Shown here piece by piece: positions 17,801 through 21,822 of a stretch of 21,822 nucleotides of DNA. Origin of the DNA: an uncultured Kangiella sp. (lineage in GTDB: Bacteria; Pseudomonadota; Gammaproteobacteria; Enterobacterales; DSM-103792); the NCBI GenBank assembly GCA_946481205.1, contig CAMLNB010000029.1, forward strand, positions 1-21,822, written 5' to 3'. How positions within the stretch are numbered: position 1 is the first letter of the stretch; every line of letters starts with the position of its first letter. A program made the position numbers and the translations under genes. The notes below the pieces were generated by a model. That model made no database searches. It had not been told where the DNA came from and worked only from the letters and a program-made list of their open reading frames with translations.

Positions 17801-20800
17801 CGTGCGATCAGCTGGCCAGCAATATCGAACTGCTGTTCGGTCAGATAGCCTTCTGCATCTACCGATGCGATCTGACGACCTTGATTGTCATACAGTTGGA
17901 AGCGGTGCTGGTCGGCGACGTCTGCTGCGGGGCGCAGTGCCTCAAGGTCACCGGTGGCCAGCAACTCAGCCTCAACGCGCTTGGCATAAGCGATGGTTTC
18001 CAGCAGATTGCCAACGGCGTCATAACGGAACTCGGTCAGGTAGCCCTCACCATCCAGCTTGCCGATGATCTGGCCATTGTCGGCGTAGAACATCCGACTG
18101 GTGCGCGCCGCTTGCGCGGGCGTGGTGGTGCTGAGCATGGCCACACTGCGGTCACTGCCGTTTTCTGTGACCTGGAAAGTCCCCTCACCACGGCGGATAG
18201 TGACACCAGCGCTGTTTCGATACTCCATTACATAGCGGTGAGTGCCGGCTTCGAGTTGATACAGATCGAGTTTGTATTGGCCATTGGCATCGGCTTTGAC
18301 CAACACCGCGGCCCGATCATCAATGCTGACGTACACGTCCGGGTAGACACTGGTGGAGCTGGCGTGCAGAGCATCGCGTAGCAAGGTTTTGGCGGTATGC
18401 GCACCAGGCTCATCTGCACCATCCATCACCTGCAAATTATCAAACGTGACCGTGCCGTTACCGTGAATTTGCATGCCAACGGAACCTGCCAGCAGCACCA
18501 AGTTGTCGGCTTTCAGATAGTGTTGGTTGTTTAGATACGCGTCGACTCGGTCGCCATTGACCGCTACTTTCAGCGTTGCCGGTCGGTTGACATCGACAAA
18601 TACCGAGCCTGCTGCCAGCTCGGTTACCACACCGTTGACCGTTTGCAGCAAACGGATCTGGCCGTTCTTGAGGCTCAGCTGGTAATAGTTGTTGGCATCA
18701 ACGTAGCGGAACACCAACGACGCTTCGGCAGTTGCGGTGGCAAACGACAGATCGACCTCGGCCACATAATTCTGCCACCGGCTATCACCCACGTGCATCA
18801 AACCCGGACCTTGCCCTTGCAAGGCACCGTTGATTGTTGCCCACTGGCCGTTAATGGCTTGCAGTTTGTGTTCCGCATACAAGCCCACTGCTTCAGCAGA
18901 GGTAGGTAGATACGCCTCCACCTCGGCAGTGCGGATGGCATCGCGCCAACTCAGCGTGGTGCGCTGGTAATCACCAAAGCGCGGCGCATTGATCCGATTT
19001 TTGATTTGATCGGCACCCCAAATGGTGCCATCCGCAAAACGGATCTCGTTGATCGGATGATAGGCGTTGGTGAAGTGATCACGCACAGTGATGCGGTCAC
19101 CTGTGCCGAATCGCTCCAGAATCAGATCATTGGCACTCCGCCACAGCAGCATGTCGTCTGGTTTGATACCCGCCAGAAACTCAATGGTCTCCTTGCGATT
19201 GGCACCGGTGTCATAGGCAATGATCAGATCTTCGCCAATGCCTGGCGCGAAGCGATAGGTATCGTTGCCGGCGTCGCCGATCAGTTGGTCGTAACCTGCA
19301 CCACCCTCAAGCAAATCGGCGCCCTCGCCGCCGAGCAGCAGGTCAGCCGCATCACCGCCAAGCAATGTATCGTTGCCTTGCGCGCCGCGCAGGGTCTCTC
19401 GCTCACGACCACCATTGAGCTCGTCTGCACTCTCTGTGCCATCAGTCAGCGCTCCACCTGCTGAACGAGGTAGCTCTTCGCCACGGTTGACAACGACCAT
19501 ACTGGCGACATGGATATGACTCCACACGGTGCCATCGACGAAATGCACCGCGTTGAGGGTGTAGCGATTATCGACCTCGTTGTAGAAGTGGTTCTTGACC
19601 GTGATGGAGCCGCTACCATCGTGCATGCTCAGAATCAGATCGTTGCCGCTGCGTCGAGCAATCACATCACCAGCAGAAATGCCTTCGCCAAAGACAATCT
19701 TGTCATTTCGATTGGCCAAGGGGGTGCCGCCCGAGACACCAGCCTGGTCATCGTTGTTCCAGATGGTATCGTTGCCAAAGCCACGGTTGAATACGTAGGT
19801 GTCATTGCCGGCGTCACCGTACAGCAGGTCATCGCCGCCACCACCTTCTAGTGTGTCATCGCCACTCCAGCCAGACAGCGTGTCATCGCCCACACCACCG
19901 CGGAGAACGTCATGACCTGCCTCACCGTACAGCTTATCGTTGCCTTCCCCGCCGGTGACATCATCGTCACCGCTGCCAGCTTCGATGGTGTCCCAGCCGT
20001 TACCACCATCGATAATATCGGGGTGAACATAAGCTTGAATGCTGTCATTACGTTCGGATGAATCCTGTGTTCTGGCTTTGATCGCCTCGCCATCCCAGAC
20101 CGTGCCATCGGCGAAGTGCACCGCGTTGAGGGTGTAGCGATTATCGACCTCGTTGTAGAAGTGGTTCTTGACCGTGATGGAGCCGCTACCATCGTGCATG
20201 CTCAGAATCAGATCGTTGCCGCTGCGTCGAGCAATCACATCACCAGCAGAAATGCCTTCGCCAAAGACAATCTTGTCATTTCGATTGGCCAAGGGGGTGC
20301 CGCCCGAGACACCAGCCTGGTCATCGTTGTTCCAGATGGTATCGTTGCCAAAGCCACGGTTGAATACGTAGGTGTCATTGCCGGCGTCACCGTACAGCAG
20401 GTCATCGCCGCCACCACCTTCTAGTGTGTCATCGCCACTCCAGCCAGACAGCGTGTCATCGCCCACACCACCATAAAGGGTGTCGCTTCCGGCTTGACCA
20501 TAGAGCTTGTCACTTCCAACTCCGCCATTTAACTGGTCGTCGCCGTCAGCACTGTTTACCGTATCATCTCCCACTCCAGCGTTGATGACGTCATTACCAA
20601 CATAACCATTAATGGTGTCGTTGCGGTCCGTTCCGGCGAGGGAAAGTAATCGCAGGTCATCAAGCGTCCAGATGGTGCCATCGGCAAAATGTACCGCATT
20701 GATGGTTTGCCGATTGTCGAGTTCATTATTGAAGTGACTGATGACAGTAATTGAACCACTGCCATCCGCCATCGTCAGAATCAAGTTGCCGCCGTTTCGG

Positions 20801-21822
20801 CGTACCAACAGCTCTTCTGCGACGATTCCTTCGCCAAATCGAATGATGTCATTACGGCTGGCTACTGGAGTGCCGCCCGTTATACCGCCTTGATCGTCGT
20901 TGTTCCGGATTTCGTCATGGCCGAAACCTCGGTTGAACACGTAGATGTCATTGCCGGCGTCACCATATAACGTGTCGTCGCCGCTACCACCTTCCAATAC
21001 ATCGTCACCGCTCCAGCCATACAGGGTGTCATCACCGACACCACCATAAAGGGAGTCACCTCCGGTTTCTCCATAGAGCTTGTCACTGCCGACTCCACCA
21101 TGCAGTTGATCATTGCCAGCGCCGCTACGTATGGTGTCGTCGCCGGCGCCACCGTCAACGATATCGTCTAGCGAATTGCTTGTAATGTCGTCATGCCGAT
21201 CGGTGCCTGTAACGGTACCCGACCCGATAATAGTGCTGCCAGCGATGTCTCGCGTCCATGGAATGTTGGCATTTTGTAAATTTGCCGCAATGAATTCCGG
21301 GGTCCAGATCACGCCGTTGGCAAAGCGAATTTCATTAATCTGATGTGCTGCAGTCATGTGACTGCTGAAGTAATCGTCAACAAGGATGCGGTCTTGTGAG
21401 CCAAGTCGAGTGATAAGTAAGTTGTTATTGCTGTTCCGCCATAGTTTGATGTCCGTTGGCAGAATGCCATCGGTGAACTGAATCACCTCCTTGCGACCTG
21501 CCGTCGTATCAAAGGAGATGATCGTGTCACTACCCCAACCGATATCAAAAACATAGGTGTCGCTGCCTGCTTCTCCACGCAAGTAGTCATCGCCAGTGCC
21601 ACCAATTAGCGTGTCATTTCCAGCACCACCATAAAGTGTATCGGAGTGCGCACCACCTTCTAGGCGATCATCCCCCTCATGGCCCCACAAACTATCGTTG
21701 CCTTCACTGGCAAGCATGGTGTCGGAACCCGCGCTGCCACCTAGATTGTCATCGCCAGTGCTGGTTTCGACGATGCGCTGATTGATCGCCGCACGGTTCC
21801 AGATGGTGCCATCGGCAAACTG
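5893..21822 (-). CDS. giant RTX-Rhs-LysM polymorphic toxin-like protein (N-terminus outside window)
   Basis: One unbroken frame of 5309 codons runs to the right edge. The first codons in view (QFADGTIW) are the end of another RTX unit, so an ATG at 21717 is internal and the gene starts beyond the window. Order by residue counted from the edge: RTX blocks with haemolysin-related domains ~1-945; LamG-like domain ~980-1136; Ig-like piece ~1138-1230; Rhs/YD repeats ~1240-4395; LysM 4431-4479; hydrophobic segment ~4516-4541; Gly/Ala-rich hydrophobic region ~4646-4699; unrecognised C-terminal domain ~4954-5309. Known biology: RTX repeats bind calcium outside the cell, YD repeats form a shell around a toxin, and LysM binds peptidoglycan. 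Inference: a secreted contact or diffusible toxin. The usual Rhs core motif before the toxin (DPxG type) is absent. The lipoprotein follows by 11 bp. Confidence 0.93.
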   Translation of the reverse strand, partial: QFADGTIWNRAAINQRIVETSTGDDNLGGSAGSDTMLASEGNDSLWGHEGDDRLEGGAHSDTLYGGAGNDTLIGGTGDDYLRGEAGSDTYVFDIGWGSDTIISFDTTAGRKEVIQFTDGILPTDIKLWRNSNNNLLITRLGSQDRILVDDYFSSHMTAAHQINEIRFANGVIWTPEFIAANLQNANIPWTRDIAGSTIIGSGTVTGTDRHDDITSNSLDDIVDGGAGDDTIRSGAGNDQLHGGVGSDKLYGETGGDSLYGGVGDDTLYGWSGDDVLEGGSGDDTLYGDAGNDIYVFNRGFGHDEIRNNDDQGGITGGTPVASRNDIIRFGEGIVAEELLVRRNGGNLILTMADGSGSITVISHFNNELDNRQTINAVHFADGTIWTLDDLRLLSLAGTDRNDTINGYVGNDVINAGVGDDTVNSADGDDQLNGGVGSDKLYGQAGSDTLYGGVGDDTLSGWSGDDTLEGGGGDDLLYGDAGNDTYVFNRGFGNDTIWNNDDQAGVSGGTPLANRNDKIVFGEGISAGDVIARRSGNDLILSMHDGSGSITVKNHFYNEVDNRYTLNAVHFADGTVWDGEAIKARTQDSSERNDSIQAYVHPDIIDGGNGWDTIEAGSGDDDVTGGEGNDKLYGEAGHDVLRGGVGDDTLSGWSGDDTLEGGGGDDLLYGDAGNDTYVFNRGFGNDTIWNNDDQAGVSGGTPLANRNDKIVFGEGISAGDVIARRSGNDLILSMHDGSGSITVKNHFYNEVDNRYTLNAVHFVDGTVWSHIHVASMVVVNRGEELPRSAGGALTDGTESADELNGGRERETLRGAQGNDTLLGGDAADLLLGGEGADLLEGGAGYDQLIGDAGNDTYRFAPGIGEDLIIAYDTGANRKETIEFLAGIKPDDMLLWRSANDLILERFGTGDRITVRDHFTNAYHPINEIRFADGTIWGADQIKNRINAPRFGDYQRTTLSWRDAIRTAEVEAYLPTSAEAVGLYAEHKLQAINGQWATINGALQGQGPGLMHVGDSRWQNYVAEVDLSFATATAEASLVFRYVDANNYYQLSLKNGQIRLLQTVNGVVTELAAGSVFVDVNRPATLKVAVNGDRVDAYLNNQHYLKADNLVLLAGSVGMQIHGNGTVTFDNLQVMDGADEPGAHTAKTLLRDALHASSTSVYPDVYVSIDDRAAVLVKADANGQYKLDLYQLEAGTHRYVMEYRNSAGVTIRRGEGTFQVTENGSDRSVAMLSTTTPAQAARTSRMFYADNGQIIGKLDGEGYLTEFRYDAVGNLLETIAYAKRVEAELLATGDLEALRPAADVADQHRFQLYDNQGRQIASVDAEGYLTEQQFDIAGQLIARVRYATRINYTLGQSLDNIRPAAHADDQTTSYTFNELGQVATETLPDGSIKRYSYDAAGNVTSVVHQESVNGGEQRNRSNQYSDKGELIIEVDALGREVRHQYDAAGRRLHTTDASGNKTFYFYDEARRLRFSINALGEVRELRYSSFGELTDTLAYTARIDTTGLQGGDVTATLLATLVNVTDASRDAHVKSDYDVRGQLQTDTDANGVQTKRIRNAFGEVIEQRGTRTMQFHYDQRGVMTSTTDAVGVEGVEQTTSQTVDAFGRITERRDGAGNANRYHYDRLGRQVLVEDAIGASTRSVYDAFNRVVERYDALGNKTVYRYDDETRALEVTTPEGIRSQTFRNAFGEVVRLVDGNGIETRYEYDANGNLDKIYRANVLQADHDYDERNNRIRSTDALGRVTEFHYDAVNRLATRVVDPAGLALTTRYVYDGQGRSIEVQEGDRITVTTYDPKGQVLRVEIRNSQRQLITASEYRYDAAGNKTRIVVGAGLQGEQTTDYVYDARNRLTKTVVDPTGLKLTTSYEYDTADNLIKVVDGNGNATQYFYNERNEKVYSIDAEGSITAFEYDRNGRLTRTVRVATRIDELLIDQPPELITELSADVIRNLISINDANNLHEWYVFDKDGRQRYEIRSINDADAIITETKYDRNGNAILIRRQNQTIWLSGLFEYRPHGFTEEEMALYVQERGDDQVELRVFDSNNRVSYVVRSNAVTLTNGTLSHVIGDVERFEYDNAGQIRQQHRYKTARTVAVTELTQGTFEAAHLNSLNSDSKRSTKLAYDAAGRLVYSVDALGYVTENRYTAAGQLASTRQYRDAIAANTEVTVATIEAALVGNIDNRYTNYQYDAAGRMASASYADGYHETFFYDGAGNRIRRTDKNANDWFYRYDAAGRLVEEEAPETDVRLRSTNAVGTASARKLIIRYSYDGTGRVLSRTTAYGTTDAQITVYTLDKLGRQTQISGTQDQRYVYDAFGRVKTSIDGLGHETHYDYDALGRQLVTRDEAGIRERRVYDTFGRLLEQYNGLNQKTRYQYDEVNRQLITITPEGITTRVTRNAYGETVSQIDGNGIETRYQYDNKGQLDKVYRNNILQSDTDYDNAGNRIKTVDANGVVTDYVYDAVNRLIKRTFDVRSSGNPNGLNLETIYRYDPAGRQIETEEGNRLNINVFNDAGQLMRTEVRSLARELITATEYQYDGQGNRVRVIVGAGMVGAQTTDYVYDARNRLSQTTVDPTGLKLTTRYEYDAADNLFKVTDGNGHSTRHVYNSRHEKLFTIDAEGGVTAAIYDSTGREIGSRRFSSRLDVAALLAQLPVARGGIPLPEDIGARLQMDDQRDARSYRVLDTDGRMRYQLDFIAAGQARVLEFRYDGNGNLIQQINHEQTVDLVAIESQLAAGGQPALDAITPLLSSESFKNQRIYSFYDANNRLRYSLTAIGIDRSNGREDVTGLVKELRYDAMGRVTQTIAYRDSVQLNVAGVVTAEQFEASANLNSLDDLNRDVRTVYDAAGRARFVVNALGYITESRYDSAGQVVSTHVYGTVRQLAGMPTLEQLVDLLAADTNVRSTHYRYDAAGRVTAVTDALGHTEYHVFDAVGNRISYTNKLGAVRDYRYDGAGRLIEELSPQVAVVTRNGSNYGGIQLQRVSTQYRYDGVGNLLVKIDGAGLMSTEQRITGYRYDALGRQTHSVRVSAQTFNSNGSSIPASLFDQAYGNSRVIYDALGNAVVFRNENGHASYKVYDALGQVSHEVDAEGYVSHYGYDSFGNTTSITRYANALNLSQWPALQAMDANTAGQPLQTLVADEQHDRTLTMNYDILGRKTRVIQAQVDNNHNSFYGNQYRAAPITTLHYNAFGELISERQAVSKVPEMAPREGDDGRDGAYTWAETRYYYDKLGQRIGTVDAMGYFTRYQYDVAGNVTEEVQYARALTGTVPAEQLPNAPATGDTNSTGRDRIVTHVYDAMGRRTSTTQHQVTVASLSNVTLGYYSEVADGNITTSVQYDAEGRSIASTDGRGYTTRMEYDALGRLAKTIAPERTASTTHLPGDGIRTVSPTTVYEYDVVGNVAHVHRYSDAPTAANVERRTISTYYDYRNNAERIIDARGHATLRQYDHMNNLTAESQVVKYQLGTWATQDYTIQTRYGYDKLGRHVSTTQVREDGRTNSNHVAYNGFGEIRQRGLQAGDGAIQWHEYYRYDQAGRVVESNERDGVVKRYFYDLAGRVTKDVRAGDLATASDDRITFTTYDLLGRAEYQELPGFSVRQADGSLQYQTPTQRQSYDRWGNMLSQTDALGRTTHYRYNHNNQVTYLEQPEALMWKEGTGAYLAKPVMSFGYDANGNRIRETDARGFHHYSVLDEIGALVKKLGAAETDLRIIVSKNGPLIHEKPPATEYWYNGFGERVLTRDALGTYTTEHYDANGNLTETGIVRSTVNGLYVRKLWQYGYDQANRRVYVGKINVSDGLQDVAYTQYDARGQVIGTRTAVGYVTRFEYDAQGNKHIEIDGLGNKQRWNYDAYGKLTSRLELGGREHVYQYDDHAQLKREELRATTGGLLGHKNYHYWENGLQARVGEDERNTDTSEHFDTSEGMMGRRRTVDIYQSYVDYHYNLVGQQTWSRDYHHSEQGTITRGWTWYNDNGEYLAEPREYEVGHIATQHNERITTTEYDALGRVSKITAPSQQQILSLDGNAPVNWNKTSNGLVGLTYQYDLANNRVNIRAEYSKSGGAGNDVQDNWYTYDNENRIVIAQGQLSGGNTIELAQGRGAKFTYNELGQRSFALSWLNSEDGLFNRGGYGQLNYRLHRYTYSDMGQLLLTEERFSNNPNIWYGGDANMDPDARADTSERSEYGEGYKQDMYGLRYWKKQERFLDDWGNVTELTEYMSKDTGSSDNNAARGHLQGNTLNTYNADGQLLSSTRTDRKNRISTVARYEDHVIDGQFRQAYDATGKLVNYHVEIWEKDGGTYDSDYDYGRYYSSTYQLQDGYLETVTDVRIWDKHDGDEGSDGGPGKTTNSYDVWGKLIRTKATGGQEFDRRFFYDHDGRVSTRFDISSGKISTQDSFYLNGQHLGVAGTISSDTDQSYYAEFDLQFEAISPQYPATNSSEYVVESSGETLQSIAQAVWGDAKLWYLIADANGLSLDSALTAGTRLKLPNVVSNVHNDKDTFKPYKPDSVIGDRTPMPLPAPGEEKCSALSKVIGIAVAIVVTAYSGNAAAGAAAGNAAQQYSSLMLNGQYDWKELGNGFLRSVNLYGLSARDALDPTSEFSREMQNPFSDHNRNMFQTGNQVMSGYNGTRYWSSEPGEGSDLDITFNNVLEHGARGRYDRQSTAIAAAAGYVGGAVAGNLPVGWSAGATGAIGAAAGYTTSYALSKAMGRDAHFSLREMGAGMAAAYLSADLFGGERTINPDGTMTTAAAAQVRPFDWGNLVQDAMQNIVHSAIDYAARKAFEVKGTTWDGKDVLAGAVGRSAANNYVGDMKYDELPNEVKAAMASNPHAGDEYYNMLKQLHDQGLTAKDAEAQALAFASRDVTRRTAGRDIPGAISDTIELGNGDGTQFTEAQRDQLSNEKANASDPRVGGLLTLPDDDEGELTVENGKTYYSYRSVDGSIQKVAVDDPVATSETSTNQKISDSRLSAFIVLDEVNPDTAPGITQETIDTAWTYLASGDRVSAYLALYAATGEEQLLIQTQITSYTGAWGGGALMGNFFAKYDNTENYNLSLDQFSWEITAATIELYRNTLKLSGGVWLDPKFITADDLQTSDQAVWGAHNMRDYFPGNSQTGDIWNHDWSLDIFSPGSRNAIDAYLVGAQYGKRPAEYANNPNYSVLDNGGRFIQVIDKETGRTEAFWDKKASFMGMGLQIDNAPLAQNSLLYQDRLAVYEFMQANQPVKTGELFPAFNPVLRLANGEPVGSPNVKGWSYFDSSSQLWKPGETTYRGSFWFFNNFGVGAGPLWQTTSQSELTNWRNNVIDYRRFVSLPAEPVDPIKR
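5896..6960 (-). other. C-terminal domain of the giant protein, candidate toxin of unknown family
   Basis: These ~355 residues follow a low-complexity acidic linker. They include an alpha-helical part (TIDTAWTYLASGDRVSAYLA, then SYTGAWGGGALMGNFF) and an aromatic-rich part (NHDWSLDIFSPGSRNAIDAY, GSFWFFNNFGVGAGPLW). I see no HNH, lipase GxSxG, peptidase or ADP-ribosyltransferase signature that I would trust. Its place at the tip of an Rhs protein, next to a lipoprotein gene, is what suggests a toxin. Confidence 0.45.
7725..7885 (-). other. Gly/Ala-rich hydrophobic segments before the C-terminal domain
   Basis: The segment contains AIAAAAGYVGGAVAG, AGATGAIGAAAGYTTSYALS and nearby MGAGMAAAYLSADLFGG. 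Such small-residue hydrophobic stretches are common in the pre-toxin part of large polymorphic toxins and may insert into a membrane. A second hydrophobic stretch lies at ~8190-8280 (KVIGIAVAIVVTAYSG followed by an Ala/Gly run). Confidence 0.55.
8386..8535 (-). other. LysM domain of the giant protein
   Basis: EYVVESSGETLQSIAQAVWG followed by DAKLWYLIADANGL and LTAGTRLKLPN matches the LysM pattern: a YxVxxGxTLxxIA start, a middle helix with N, and an LxxGxxLxLP end. The length is ~50 residues. It lies straight after the YD repeats. LysM binds N-acetylglucosamine-containing glycans, so it may hold the protein or its tip at peptidoglycan. Confidence 0.9.
9184..9729 (-). repeat. 546-bp direct repeat, parental copy inside the giant gene
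   Basis: Matches 4560-5105 with three mismatches. Here it codes for YD-region residues from LTYQYDLANN to EYMSKDT, about 1100 codons before the stop. Confidence 0.9.
12951..14778 (-). repeat. Rhs super-module, copy B
   Basis: Homologous at protein level, in the same order, to 15108-16905. It runs from VYDTFGRLLEQYNGLNQKTR through DYVYDARNRLSQTTVDPTGL to YDGAGRLIEELSP. Some parts are close to identical (DARNRL, VDPTGLKLTT) and others are diverged. The offset is about 2130-2157 bp. Confidence 0.7.
15108..16905 (-). repeat. Rhs super-module, copy A
   Basis: Partner of 12951-14778. It runs from VYDAFNRVVERYDALGNKTV through DYVYDARNRLTKTVVDPTGL to YDAAGRLVEEEAP. The module is roughly 600 residues, so this is an old internal duplication of a large part of the shell. 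Confidence 0.7.
18415..18885 (-). other. LamG/concanavalin-like domain of the giant protein
   Basis: About 155 residues with the jelly-roll pattern of LamG or family-16-like modules: WATINGALQGQGPGLMHVGD, NYVAEVDLSF, ASLVFRYVDANNYYQLSL, PATLKVAVNGDRVDAYLNNQ, GSVGMQIHGNGTVTFDNLQV. Such domains bind sugars or proteins. It separates the RTX part from the Rhs part, followed by a short Ig-like stretch (YVSIDDRAAVLVKADANGQY). Confidence 0.8.
19543..19899 (-). repeat. 357-bp perfect repeat within the RTX array, downstream copy
   Basis: By eye identical base for base to 20116-20472, with a 573-bp period. It codes for 119 residues covering the end of an RTX block (GDDTLSGWSGDDTLEGGGGD) and its haemolysin-related domain up to YTLNAVHF. 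Confidence 0.9.
20116..20472 (-). repeat. 357-bp perfect repeat within the RTX array, upstream copy
   Basis: Partner of 19543-19899. The third unit (about 20665-21080) is clearly homologous but diverged, so only this pair is recent or recently homogenised. Confidence 0.9.

Larger units (their letters stand above)
8640..18105 (-). other. Rhs/YD-repeat region, about 3150 residues
   Basis: Scores of repeats follow the G-x-x-x-x-x-x-YDxxGRL pattern (for example TEFRYDAVGNLLETIAYAKR, HYDALGRQLVTRDEAG). YD repeats build the beta-sheet cocoon that encloses the toxin in TcB/TcC and Rhs proteins. This region is roughly twice the length usual in single Rhs proteins. About ten copies of a longer, probably helical spacer interrupt the repeats. 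Confidence 0.95.
18990..21822 (-). repeat. RTX (haemolysin-type calcium-binding) repeat region
   Basis: Five visible blocks of GGxGxDxLx nonapeptides (for example LYGGAGNDTLIGGTGDDYL, LEGGGGDDLLYGDAGNDTYV) alternate with haemolysin-type calcium-binding-related domains ending in RFADGTIW-type motifs near 21304, 20665, 20090, 19520 and 19010. The array continues past the right edge. The repeats fold into calcium-loaded beta-rolls outside the cell. Confidence 0.95.

Noticed and set aside
21717..21717. ATG at 21717 as the start of the giant protein
   Set aside because: The frame is open to the window edge and upstream codons encode the end of another RTX unit (QFADGTIW).
18990..21822. Regular DNA repeats that might suggest a CRISPR or satellite array
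   Set aside because: The spacing follows 27-bp nonapeptide codons and 573-bp protein units inside one reading frame; it is RTX coding sequence.

Overview
The window looks like an accessory region of a Gram-negative bacterium, probably a gammaproteobacterium. The signs are a lipobox lipoprotein, Sec signal peptides, GTAG-headed REP hairpins, a REP-associated tyrosine transposase (RAYT) remnant, and T1SS-style RTX repeats. I cannot name the species. No RNA genes, CRISPR arrays or complete insertion sequences were seen.

Layout, left to right. (1) 193-1127, plus strand: a two-gene, translationally coupled unit encoding a TPR protein and a small protein I do not recognise. It ends at a strong hairpin. 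(2) 1248-3571, minus strand: two independent secreted proteins, a right-handed parallel beta-helix protein and a TIM-barrel hydrolase-like protein with a C-terminal PKD-like domain. Each has its own signal peptide and ribosome binding site, with a hairpin between them. (3) About 3572-5242: non-coding DNA and debris. It holds a candidate promoter, palindromes, two REP hairpins of the GTAG type, a RAYT element cut down to the first ~34 codons of its transposase, and two fragments copied from the neighbouring giant gene. One fragment is 546 bp and nearly identical; the other is ~59 bp and older. (4) 5243-5881, minus strand: a lipoprotein gene. (5) 5893 to the right edge, minus strand: a single unbroken reading frame of 5309 codons that enters from outside the window, so its start is not visible.

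The giant protein is the centre of the window. In order it carries five or more blocks of RTX nonapeptide repeats alternating with haemolysin-type calcium-binding-related domains, a concanavalin/LamG-like domain, a short Ig-like piece, about 3150 residues of Rhs/YD repeats, a LysM domain, hydrophobic Gly/Ala-rich segments, and a ~350-residue C-terminal domain that I do not recognise. The lipoprotein starts 11 bp after its stop codon, with a ribosome binding site that touches the stop. This is the arrangement of a polymorphic toxin and its immunity protein. A lipid-anchored immunity protein would suggest a toxin acting in the periplasm or envelope. That pairing is an inference; no catalytic motif is visible.

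The downstream debris fits the known history of such loci. Displaced ends of the Rhs gene lie in the same orientation behind the toxin/immunity pair, and the larger one is still long and similar enough to recombine with the parent. A crossover would remove 4624 bp, including the C-terminal ~1100 codons and the lipoprotein gene. Inside the gene, a 357-bp perfect repeat with a 573-bp period (191 codons) and an older ~2.1-kb Rhs module duplication show that the protein grew by internal duplication.
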